Below are positions 27,565 to 37,324 of a DNA stretch of 64,000 bases, piece after piece. The stretch covers positions 2,294,001 through 2,358,000 of the forward strand of contig NZ_CP063141.1 of the NCBI RefSeq assembly GCF_014961315.1, in the 5' to 3' direction. Source of the stretch: Thermoflavifilum sp. (GTDB lineage Bacteria; Bacteroidota; Bacteroidia; Chitinophagales; Chitinophagaceae). Each line of letters opens with the position of its first letter. The stretch's first letter is position 1. The translations under genes were made by a program, and so were the position numbers. The notes beneath the pieces are model-generated. The model did no database searches and was not told the origin of the DNA. It saw only the letters and a list, made by a program, of their open reading frames with translations.

Positions 27565-29256
27565 ATGAAAAAGATATGCTATCTTATAATTCTGTGCATA
27601 TTTATTCAAGTCATTTCCTCCTGCACAAAACTTGATGAGCAGCCCTTTGATGTCCTGGCCTCTTCAAATTATTATCAGGACAAAAAAAGCCTGACAGCTG
27701 CCATTCTTAGGCCTTATGAACATGCCCAGTGGTGTGGATGGGACGGGGATAGATGGTTGATATCAGAGCTCACTGCAGATCAGTTTGTATGGACCCAGAA
27801 AGGTAAACATGGATATGATGGTGGCGACTGGATGAGGTTGCATTATCATCAATGGACACCTGATGATAGTCATGTTTATGGTGGTTGGGCAGGGCCTTAC
27901 GAGGGAATAGCACAATGCAATATTCTATTAAGGGATATCAACAATCTTGAATATTCAAAATTTGGGCTTACAGACCAGGATAAAAAGCGAAACATTGCTG
28001 AGATACGTGTTTTACGGGCATGGTTTTATATGTTTCTACTTGATTATTTTAGAAAAGTACCTATTATCACAGAGCCAGGCGAATTGAAACCTGCTTCTAC
28101 AGCTCAGGAACTTTCAGATTTTATAGAAAGTGAATTAAAAGAATCTATTCCCGATCTGCCGAAAAACGCATCTGTTGGTCGATGGGATCAGGGCGGTGCT
28201 GCAGCATTATTAGTGAGGCTATATTTGAATGCTGAAGTATGGACAGGTAAGCCAAGATACAATGATTGTGCTCAGGTTGCTCAGGATATAATTGATGGTA
28301 AATACGGTAGCTATCAGATTGATCCGGATTACAGAGGGCCATTTCGTTCAGGGATAAATGGATATCGTTCACCAGAAAATATATTTGAATTTCCCCATGC
28401 TAAAAATATATATGAATTTGGTTGGATGTATTATTCTATGATGCATTATCAGGCAAGGTATTCGTTGGACAATAACTATGGTGCATGGAATGGCATTCAT
28501 TTGCAACCATCCCGAGATTTAAATGGGAATTTGTATCAATTTAGCTCTCATTTAGGTACACCTTATGAGAAATTCTCAGCTGATGATTATAGAAAACAGC
28601 CATTTCGTACTACAGGAAAAGGAGTGCAGTATGATGGCTTTTTCTTGATCGGCCCACAGTATTATTTTGATTATTCAAAAGGTTATGGATTTGATAGTAC
28701 AAAACCCGTTTTAGGTACTGAAGAATATAACGGGAAACCATTAATTTATGTCGATCAAGTTGGAAGATTTTCAGAAAAGCCTGGTGGACGATGGAATGAA
28801 GGCTCGCACGTGGCTACGGGTGAGGAAAATTCAGGTGTGCGACTGATTAAATTTCCCTGGCTGCCGATGTCAGAGGATTTATTTATGTACAACTCAGCAC
28901 CGGAAATACGACTGGCGGAGATATATTATGCTCTTGCAGAATGCAAATATAGAAGCGGAGATAAATTAACTGCTGCTGCATTACTCGATGCCGTCAGGAA
29001 GAGGGATTTCCCGGATGATAAATGGCCTGCGCATAGCTATGTCATGCATCCAGATATGCTTACTGACGATGAGTTTGTGGATGAATTGGGCAGAGAGTTT
29101 ATCGGAGAGAGACATAGAAGAACAGACCTGGTAAGATGGCATAGATTCGGTTTAGCATGGTGGGATAAAGATCCTGATGGTGAGGATAAGACTGTTTTCC
29201 CGATTCCCTCCCGGGCTTTAAATACAAATCCTCTGCTTAAACCAAATGGATATTAA
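27565..29256 (+). CDS. SusD/RagB surface lipoprotein
   Basis: 563 aa with a lipoprotein signal and lipobox V-I-S-S-C (Cys20). The body is the TPR-like SusD fold: R-V-L-R-A-W-F-Y-M-F-L-L-D-Y-F early on, and the C-terminal R-L-A-E-I-Y-Y-A-L-A-E-C plus R-E-F-I-G-E-R-H-R-R-T-D-L-V-R-W. It caps the SusC barrel and binds its ligand. It starts 16 bases after susC1, and a clear terminator follows, so the susC1-susD1 transcript ends here. No glycoside hydrolase is in this operon. Confidence 0.94.
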   Translation: MKKICYLIILCIFIQVISSCTKLDEQPFDVLASSNYYQDKKSLTAAILRPYEHAQWCGWDGDRWLISELTADQFVWTQKGKHGYDGGDWMRLHYHQWTPDDSHVYGGWAGPYEGIAQCNILLRDINNLEYSKFGLTDQDKKRNIAEIRVLRAWFYMFLLDYFRKVPIITEPGELKPASTAQELSDFIESELKESIPDLPKNASVGRWDQGGAAALLVRLYLNAEVWTGKPRYNDCAQVAQDIIDGKYGSYQIDPDYRGPFRSGINGYRSPENIFEFPHAKNIYEFGWMYYSMMHYQARYSLDNNYGAWNGIHLQPSRDLNGNLYQFSSHLGTPYEKFSADDYRKQPFRTTGKGVQYDGFFLIGPQYYFDYSKGYGFDSTKPVLGTEEYNGKPLIYVDQVGRFSEKPGGRWNEGSHVATGEENSGVRLIKFPWLPMSEDLFMYNSAPEIRLAEIYYALAECKYRSGDKLTAAALLDAVRKRDFPDDKWPAHSYVMHPDMLTDDEFVDELGREFIGERHRRTDLVRWHRFGLAWWDKDPDGEDKTVFPIPSRALNTNPLLKPNGY

Positions 29257-29323
29257 ATGAGCGTAAACCCTGGTGATTGGTTTATGGGTAATTTTTAATT
29301 GCCGATTTCAGGAGTATTCATCA

Positions 29324-29352
29324 AATGCCGTGATTCTTCACGGCATTTTTTA
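29324..29352 (+). terminator. Intrinsic terminator after susD1
   Basis: TGCCGTGA (29326-29333) pairs perfectly with TCACGGCA (29338-29345) over a 4-base loop, followed by a run of six T. Flanking A/T bases extend the stem. Confidence 0.85.
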
Positions 29353-29384
29353 TAAGTGATTGATTTTTAGCTAACATCCTGATT

Positions 29385-29402
29385 TACGAAAACGTTTCCG
29401 TA
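29385..29402. promoter_or_regulatory. 18-base palindrome, LacI-type operator candidate
   Basis: TACGAAAACGTTTCCGTA is a palindrome with a single mismatched pair around the centre AACGTT, 77 bases upstream of the second susC start. Palindromes with a central CG and AAACGTTT core are typical of LacI/GalR family operators. No LacI gene is in the window, so the regulator is unknown. Confidence 0.4.
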
Positions 29403-29478
29403 GATTTTTTAATCAGGATTTAAGAATCAAAATATATTAGCACCATAAACGCTTGGTTTAACCATAAAATTTTAAAAT

Positions 29479-32400
29479 ATGAAACTCCTTTTACCCGTTA
29501 CTCGCATTGTGCTTACAACCCTTTTATCCTGATATGTTGTATTCAACTCCGGGCATCTACCACAAGTAACCTTCCAGCTCATCCTTATACATGGAGAAAG
29601 CATTACTTTGCTGATTCAATTATTACGGGAAGAATACTTGATTCGGTCACTGGAAATCCTTTATCAGGTGTTTCTGTTCGCGTTAAAGGAACTGCAGTGG
29701 GCACCATAACCGATCAGAGCGGTAATTTTCGCATAGAAGCTCCCAATCAGGCTACATTGCAAATAAGCTATTTAGGATATAAAACCATTGAAGTAAGCTT
29801 AAATTGAAGAAAAACAATTCAGGTTTTGTTATCTCCATCCATAACGGGCTTGAACGAAGTGGTAGTGATTGGATATGGAACTCAGAAGAAGGTTGACGTT
29901 ACGGGTGCAGTATCCTCGGTTGATGTGAGTAAGCTGGAAACAGAGAACCCCATGTCGGTACAGGATGCCTTACGATCGAATATTGCGGGTCTGAATGTGG
30001 GGTTTAGTGCTGGAGCGAAGCCGGGAGGAAGTTTACAAATTCGAGGAACGAATTCTCTTACAGCGGGTAGAAGTCCATTGATTGTTCTTGATGGGGTAAT
30101 ATATTATGGGGCTTTATCGGATATCAATCCTGACGATATAGAAAAAATTGATGTATTAAAAGATGCCAGTGCTGCTGCGGTATACGGGGCAAAATCAGCG
30201 AATGGTGTTATTTTGATCACAACGAAAAAGGGGAAGCCAGGGAAACCCACTATTCATTTTAATGCTAATTTGAGTCTTGCAACTATGGAGGTTAATCAAC
30301 CCGTTTATCAAGGAGAAGCTTTTTGTCAGATGGAGAACTGATGTGGAAAGAAGCATTCATAATTTTACTGAGCCACCTTTTATGTTTAATGACCCCCGTA
30401 AATTACCAGATAGTATTTCATTAAGCCAGTGGTACGCTTATGATGGATCAAACCCCAACAGAGACCCCATAGAGGTATGGCTTACCAGATTGAATTTTAA
30501 ACCAATAGAAATTAAAGATTATGAATTAAATAGGCCAATAAACTGGTATAAACTGGTTTTCCAGAATGCTATTCAGCAAAATTATACAATAAGTTTATCA
30601 GGGGCTTCGGAGAGGTTTAATTATTATTGGTCAGGCGGGTATCTAAATAATCAGGGTATAGTAGTGGGCGATAAGTTTTCTACAATTCAGAGTCGATTAA
30701 AACTGGAGGGAGAGGTTACACGATATCTTACGGTTGGTATTAATACTCAATTCGCAGATAGGGATGAAAGTGGCGTTCCTGTTGATTGGTATACTGCTAT
30801 TATTCGAAATTCGCCTTATGGAAGTATGTATACGGATGATTCTACTGATTATAGGTACAGCCCACAGGACGATCCGGGAAGTGGAGCTCGTAATCCGTTC
30901 ATCGCCACCAAATATACGGATCGGCTGGTGAAAATATATACATTGAATTCGATTGTTTATGCACGTTTGAACCTACCTTTTGGAATAAAATATACAGTAA
31001 ATTTTTCTCCAGATTTTGAGTGGTATAATTACTTTAATCATTATTCCTCAAAAAATCCTGATTATGCTCTAATCGGTGGTTCTGCAGAAAGAAATGACCA
31101 CACCATCTATCAATGGCAGGTTGATAATATTTTCAGCTGGTCAAAGAGTTTTATGAAATATCATCATTTGGATCTGACCTTTCTGATTAATAGTGAAAAA
31201 TATCAGTACTGGAGTGAAGATATGGTTACCAACCATTTCGACCCAACAGATATTTTAGGATACCATAATATGGGAAGTGGCTTAAATCCATCTATTTCAA
31301 GTGACGATGAATATAGTACGGGTGCTGCATTAATGGGAAGAGCATTATATTCATATAAGGATAGATATTTACTGACACTTTCTTTCAGGAGAGATGGTTA
31401 TTCAGCTTTCGGGCAAAAGTATCCCTGGGCTAATTTCCCGGCGGTGGCATTGGGCTGGATATTCACACAAGAACCCTTTTTCAAATCATCCTGGTTTAAT
31501 TATGGGAAGTTAAGATTCTCTTATGGAGTAAACGGAAACAGAGATATTGGAAGGTATTCAGCACTATCTTATTTGCAAACCGGAAAATACCTTGAAGTTT
31601 ATCCAGATGGTACGACGCATATCGTCTCCCAATTATACGTAAATCGCATGCAGAACGATGATCTTAAATGGGAGCAAACAGCATCCTTTAACCTGGGTTT
31701 CGACTTCTCTGCTTTTCATGATATACTCGGTGGCACAATTGAACTTTATAAAAGTAAGACCAACCACCTACTGGTTAACCGTGCTCTTCCTGATATACTT
31801 GGTTTTTCAAACATTACCACAAATTTAGGTGAGGTAGATAATAAAGGAATTGAAGTAACCTTAAATCTAAGACCGATCAACCAGAGAAATATCCAGTGGT
31901 TCAGTTCCATTTATTTCTGGATGAATCGTAATAAAATCGTACATCTATATGGGAATATGGTGAACATAACTGATTCAACGGGAAAAGTAATCGGTCAAAA
32001 AGAAGCTGATGACATTACTAATCATTGGTTTATCGGACATCCAATTGATGCTGTTTGGGATATTAAAGTGCTTGGGGTTTACCAGCAAAATGAGGCCGCT
32101 CTCGCAGCGCGTTATGGGCAGAAACCTGGAGATTTTAAATTGCTGGATGTGGATAATGATGGTAAATATACGAACGCTGATAGAATGTTTCTTGGTCAGA
32201 CAAGTCCTCGTTATAGATGGTCATTTCGTAATGAATTCATTGTGCTTAAGAATTTTGATTTATCATTCCTGATCTATTCTTATTGGGACTATCTGGGTTC
32301 ATTTAATCAAGCAAAAAACCGAGAGGGTTTTCCTGACCGCACCAATGGTTATGTTTTGCCCTACTGGACCCCGGAACATCCTGAAAATAAATTTGCAAGA

Positions 32401-32649
32401 ATATATTCAAGCGATGGAGGAGCAAGTTATAGTGTGTATAGAAAGAAAAACTTCATTCGGCTAGCTGATGTTACACTGGCATATACTGTTCCTGAGTCTC
32501 TTTATCATAAAATTCATGCGCAAAACCTGAGGTTTTATTTTACCGTACGCAATGTTGCATTTTATGCTCCAGACTGGGTATTCTGGGATCCGGAAAATAG
32601 TGGGCCCAGCCCAAGAACATTTACACTTGGCATAAGCTTGACTTTGTAA
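29479..32649 (+). pseudogene. Second SusC-type transporter, broken by three lesions
   Basis: Read across frames, this is a full SusC without an STN domain: signal peptide, carboxypeptidase-regulatory-like domain (I-T-G-R-I-L-D-S-V then G-Y-K-T-I-E-V), plug (L-N-E-V-V-V-I-G-Y-G-T-Q) and a barrel ending F-T-L-G-I-S-L. Lesion 1: the T4 run at 29522-29525 needs one more T to join the signal peptide to the body; as it stands TGA ends the frame at 29530. Lesion 2: an in-frame TGA at 29805-29807 where Gly is expected. Lesion 3: the T5 run at 30320-30324 has one T too many, ending the plug frame at 30341. The remaining 770 or so barrel codons are intact, so decay is recent. Sequencing error at two homopolymers is possible but would not explain the TGA. 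Confidence 0.85.
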
Positions 32650-32695
32650 TTCTCAATCTTTATGAAATTTTTAAGTCATTTTAAATTCTTTAGCT

Positions 32696-34562
32696 ATGAA
32701 TTACTTTAAACATATTCGAATGCTATCTCTCTTAGCAATTTCATATGCTGTCATGCTATGTGGATGTAAAAAGAATGGCTGAAGCCTAAGCCACTTTCTT
32801 TTATACTCCCGAAAATACCTATACGGATCCGGCTGCATTGCAGGATGCTCTTGTGGCATGTGAAAGGAATCTACGTTATGAATGGTACGGAGATGGTGCA
32901 CCTATTATTACGCAACTTATATTCTCCGATGAGGCTGTTGATGGTACGACGGATAAATCTGGTCCGGCGCAGGATATGAATGTGGATATTACCCCTGATG
33001 CAATTACTGCCTCAAATGATAACGCAGATCATAATAGGATATTCTGGTACTGGGAACAAAGTTATTATCGGATAAAGTATGCAAATACGGTAATTACCTA
33101 TATTGATGTTCCTAAGTGGGATACCACCAATCCCACTCAACTTGCACAACGAAATGCTTTATTGGGTTCAGCATATTTTTTCAGGGCATATTCTTATTAT
33201 GAATTGTGTAATTCTTTCGGTGATGTACCTTGGGTCGGTAAACTTTATAATTATCCTAAATTAGATTTTCAGACAGTTCAGAGGAATGTGATTCTAAAGC
33301 AGCTTAAGAAAGATCTGGAGTTTGCAGTACAGTGGGTGCCAGATAATGTTCCTAAGGGAGAGGTAACTAAAGGGGCTTGCTTGCATTTGCTTACCAAGAT
33401 TGATCTGGCATTAGGGGATTTTGATGACGCTATTCAAGCTGCTACACAACTTATCAACTCTGGTGTTTATCATCTTATGACTCAAAGGTTTGGTCAGGAT
33501 GCCAAGGATACCACTAAAAATGTCATCTGGGACCTTCACAGGCCAGCAAATAAAGTTTTGCCAGAAAATAAAGAAGGTTTAATGTATGTAATTGACCTGG
33601 ATGGCTATCAAAATAATGGAGATTATCCGGGTGGCATGAGTATTATGCGGCAAACCCTCCCTAATGCATTGTATGGTGGAAAAATTTTAACTCCAAATGG
33701 TAATGTGGGCATGACAGATAAGCGTGGTATTGAATATGATTTAAATACAAAATATGGAAGAGGTATCGGAAGATGCAGAGCCACATGGTATGCAACGCAT
33801 GAAATCTGGTCAAACGACCCTGGTGATTTGCGGCATGCTCCTGGAAACTGGATGACTATGGAGGACCTGATATATAACAATCCTGCACTTAAAGGTAAAG
33901 ATCCTTATTATGGACAGCATTTGCAATTGTACAGCAGCACCGGTAAATTGCTATGTTTGGATACAGTAAGGGATTGGTTTGATTGGCCGCATTATAAACT
34001 ATTCGTGCCGGATTATGAAAATACAAATAACAATGGTGGACACACACCCTGGTATGTTTTTCGATTAGCTGAAACTTATCTTCTAAGGGCTGAAGCATAT
34101 CTCTGGAAGGGAGATCTTGTAGATGCAGCTGCTGATATTAACACAGTTCGTGCGCGTGCTGGAGCTCCACCTGTCCTTCCTTCAGATGTTACCATGGCCA
34201 CTATACTCAATGAACGCGCGCGTGAGCTTTATTACGAAGAACCCAGGCATGTTGAACTTGTCCGAATTGCTTATCTTTATGCAATGACGGGTAAACCTGC
34301 ACCAAATGGCAAAACCTATACATTAACTAATTTTTCAAAAGATAATTTCTGGTACGACTGGGTGATTGCTCATAATGAATTTTATCGAAACAATGTGGTT
34401 ACTATTCACGGGGATATGTATACACTGAGTCCATATCATGTGCTCTGGCCTATACCTCAATCAGCAATTGATGCAAACGTAAATGGACATATCAATCAAA
34501 ATCAGGGTTACAATGGAGCAGATAAAAATGTGCCTCCACTGGATCATATACCACAAGATTAA
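32696..34562 (+). pseudogene. Second SusD-type lipoprotein, frameshifted near the N terminus
   Basis: ATG 32696 opens a lipoprotein signal (ending L-C-G-C-K-K-N) that stops at TGA 32780 after 28 codons. The mature SusD is intact in another frame from 32790 (A-T-F-F-Y-T-P-E-N-T-Y-T-D) to 34562, with L-A-E-T-Y-L-L-R-A-E-A-Y and N-E-R-A-R-E-L-Y-Y-E-E-P-R-H. Between them the bases at 32776-32789 read W-L-K-P-K in the third frame, so two single-base deletions (near 32775 and 32790) explain everything. Without its signal the protein could not reach the surface. It is the partner of the broken susC just upstream. Confidence 0.8.
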
Positions 34563-34588
34563 ATAAGCTTATTAAAAATATATCTGTC

Positions 34589-35923
34589 ATGCATCGTAGG
34601 GATTTTATCAGGAACAGTTTATTATCAGCCGCGGCAGTTTCTCTATCATCTGAACAGATTTTAGTATCTCATCGATTCACGCTGGAGAAAAGTATTCGTG
34701 TGGCCGTACTGGGGACCAATGGCAGAGGCCTGGAGCATATCAAAGCGCTTTCCAATATTCCCGATGTGGAAATTGCCTATATCTGTGATGTAGAAGAGCA
34801 TGCCCTGGCCAAGGGCGTAAACCTTGCGGAGAAACGTACGGGTAAGCGCCCCAGAGCCATCAAAGATTTTCGAACCATTCTGGACGATAAGCATCTGGAT
34901 GCCATCACCATCGCCACCCCTGATCACTGGCATGCATTAGCCACCATCCTGGCCTGTCAGGCGGGTAAACATGTGTATGTAGAAAAACCATGTGGACATA
35001 ATCCTGCTGAGGGTGAGTTAATGGCCGCTGCGGCTGCAAAGTATAACCGGCTGGTGCAGATGGGTAATCAGCGCCGGTCATGGCCCAACCTGCGCGAAGC
35101 CGTTCAACTGGTTCATGAAGGTATCATCGGTAAAGTTTATTTTGGGGAAGGATGGTATGCCAATAATCGCAAATCTATTGGCTTTGGAAAAATCACAGCT
35201 GTGCCCTCCTCGCTGGATTGGGAACTCTGGCAGGGGCCGGCACCACGGGAAGATTATCGGGATAATCTCGTCCCATATAACTGGCACTGGTTCTGGAACT
35301 GGGGTACGGGCGAAATTTGCAACAACGGTACCCACGAGATCGATTGTATGCGCTGGATGCTACAGGTGCAATATCCTTCAAAAGTCACTTCATCGGGCGG
35401 CCGATATGCTTATCAAGATGATTGGCAATGCTCCGATACACAGACGGCCAGTTTTGAGTTTCCGGAAGGGAAATCCATTACCTGGATTGGTCGCAGTTGC
35501 AATCCCTTCCCGGAAGAGGGCGGTGGAAGAGGATTTAAAATTTATGGTGAAAAAGGAACACTGGTTAATGATGGCGGCGATCATTACCGGATTTATGATC
35601 TGGATAATCATCTCATTCGAGAGAGTGTACATCGGGCCAGTGAAGCCCATGCGGATGTGATTAATCCGATGGGGCCGGGGGAAACATTAGATACGGTGCA
35701 TTTTAAAAACTTCATTGATGCGATTAGAGATGGTGTGCCCTTGCATGCACCTATCTCCGATGCACATATCAGCGTGCTGCTCTGTCATTTAGGCAATATT
35801 GCTCAGCGCACACAGTCGACACTGATCTGCGATCCTTCACAGCGAGGCCGTATTCAAAACCATCAGGAAGCTATGGCCTTATGGTCCAGAACCTATCAAC
35901 CCGGTTGGGAGCCTAAAATATAA
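34589..35923 (+). CDS. Gfo/Idh/MocA-family oxidoreductase, Tat-exported
   Basis: 444 aa with a twin-arginine leader (H-R-R-D-F-I-R then an Ala/Ser-rich stretch). The NAD(P)-binding fold begins with V-A-V-L-G-T-N-G-R-G and is followed by A-T-P-D-H-W-H and the family motif V-E-K-P; the C-terminal half is the alpha/beta substrate domain (N-G-T-H-E-I-D-C-M-R-W). Related secreted members oxidise or reduce a sugar hydroxyl, in several cases C3 of a glycoside. It starts 26 bases after the broken susD and heads a run of catabolic genes. The likely role is making or resolving 3-keto sugars with a tightly held cofactor; this is inferred from neighbours. Confidence 0.88.
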   Translation: MHRRDFIRNSLLSAAAVSLSSEQILVSHRFTLEKSIRVAVLGTNGRGLEHIKALSNIPDVEIAYICDVEEHALAKGVNLAEKRTGKRPRAIKDFRTILDDKHLDAITIATPDHWHALATILACQAGKHVYVEKPCGHNPAEGELMAAAAAKYNRLVQMGNQRRSWPNLREAVQLVHEGIIGKVYFGEGWYANNRKSIGFGKITAVPSSLDWELWQGPAPREDYRDNLVPYNWHWFWNWGTGEICNNGTHEIDCMRWMLQVQYPSKVTSSGGRYAYQDDWQCSDTQTASFEFPEGKSITWIGRSCNPFPEEGGGRGFKIYGEKGTLVNDGGDHYRIYDLDNHLIRESVHRASEAHADVINPMGPGETLDTVHFKNFIDAIRDGVPLHAPISDAHISVLLCHLGNIAQRTQSTLICDPSQRGRIQNHQEAMALWSRTYQPGWEPKI

Positions 35924-35947
35924 TCATTGTATAATTAAAACTGCTGC

Positions 35948-37321
35948 ATGATGAAACAAGTACCAACTATTTTAATTTCAATATGGTTTGTTATCTCTGC
36001 CATAGCCTCTGTTGCCCAATCTTCTTCTGTGAACAAGGGGATTCCTTTGTTTAATGGCAAGAATCTGGATGGCTGGCATGAGTTAGGCGGAAATGCAAAA
36101 TTCGAAGCTCGCGATGGTATGATTGTGGGAACTGCGGTGCCGCATTCTGCCAACTCTTTTCTGGTCACCAATCAATTGTATGATGATTTTATTCTGGATG
36201 TGGATGTGAAAGTGGATACAGGTTTAAACTCAGGCATTCAGGTACGCAGCGAAAGTAATCCGGATTATCAAAATGGTCGTGTGCATGGTTATCAAGTTGA
36301 GGTGGATCCGTCATCAAGAGCATGGAGTGGCGGTATTTATGATGAAGCCAGAAGGGGATGGCTGTATCCTCTGGATTTAAATCCGGGAGCGAAAAAAGCT
36401 TTTAAAAATGGGCAATGGAATCATTATCATATCGAATGCATCGGCAATCAAATTCGAACCTGGGTAAATGGTATTCCGGCAGCCAGCCTGGTGGATGATA
36501 TGACCCATAAAGGGTTTATTGGATTACAGGTGCACGCGGTCGATGAAAAACATGCAGGAACAAAGGTTTATTTTAAAAACATTTATATTCAAACTAAAAA
36601 TTTACATGCCCGGCCTTATGATTCAATTTTTGTGGTCAACCTTATTCCGAATGATTTATCTCCACAAGAAATGCAGAATGGAGTAAGGCTTTTATGGGAT
36701 GGAAAAACTACAAAGGGCTGGCGTGGCATCAACCAGAAACAATTTCCCGATCATGGCTGGAAGATTGAAGATGGAGTATTAACGGTTTTGCCATCAAACG
36801 GACAGGAAGAAGGTGGTGGCGGTGATATTGTAACCGATCAAGAATATGGTGCTTTTGATTTACAATTTCAATTCAAGCTTACCCCTGGTGCAAACAGTGG
36901 CGTAAAATATTTTGTAAAAGAGATTTATGATACACATGGAAAATCGGGTATTGGTCTGGAATATCAATTACTGGATGATCAACGCCATCCAGATGCTAAA
37001 TTGGGCGTGAATGGCAACAGAACCTTATCATCATTGTATGATCTGATTCCTCGACGACATATACCCGCGGCTTTTAAACCTGTTGGTGAATGGAACTGGG
37101 GAAGAATCGTGGTATATCCGGATGGGCGTGTGCAACACTGGCTCAATGGATATTTGATGCTGGAATATCATCGTGGCGACGATGCGTTCAAACAACTCGT
37201 ATTTATGAGCAAATACAAGAACTGGCAGAACTTTGGATTATGGCCTGAAGGACATATTCTTTTGCAGGATCATGGCAATGAAGTATCTTTCAGGAGTATT
37301 AAGATTCGGATATTGAAATAA
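35948..37321 (+). CDS. Tandem DUF1080 (3-keto-disaccharide hydrolase type) secreted protein
   Basis: 457 aa with a signal peptide (about 1-23). Two DUF1080 domains stand in tandem: the first (about 30-215) begins I-P-L-F-N-G-K-N-L-D-G-W, with N-S-G-I-Q-V-R-S and E-V-D-P-S; the second (about 245-457) begins L-L-W-D-G-K-T-T-K-G-W, with N-S-G-V-K-Y-F and G-L-E-Y-Q-L-L-D-D. The family is a concanavalin-like fold whose studied members cleave 3-keto-glycosides. Lying between two Gfo/Idh/MocA oxidoreductases it fits a scheme of oxidation, bond cleavage and re-reduction outside the cytoplasm. Most members have one domain. Confidence 0.88.
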   Translation: MMKQVPTILISIWFVISAIASVAQSSSVNKGIPLFNGKNLDGWHELGGNAKFEARDGMIVGTAVPHSANSFLVTNQLYDDFILDVDVKVDTGLNSGIQVRSESNPDYQNGRVHGYQVEVDPSSRAWSGGIYDEARRGWLYPLDLNPGAKKAFKNGQWNHYHIECIGNQIRTWVNGIPAASLVDDMTHKGFIGLQVHAVDEKHAGTKVYFKNIYIQTKNLHARPYDSIFVVNLIPNDLSPQEMQNGVRLLWDGKTTKGWRGINQKQFPDHGWKIEDGVLTVLPSNGQEEGGGGDIVTDQEYGAFDLQFQFKLTPGANSGVKYFVKEIYDTHGKSGIGLEYQLLDDQRHPDAKLGVNGNRTLSSLYDLIPRRHIPAAFKPVGEWNWGRIVVYPDGRVQHWLNGYLMLEYHRGDDAFKQLVFMSKYKNWQNFGLWPEGHILLQDHGNEVSFRSIKIRILK

Positions 37322-37324
37322 AAA

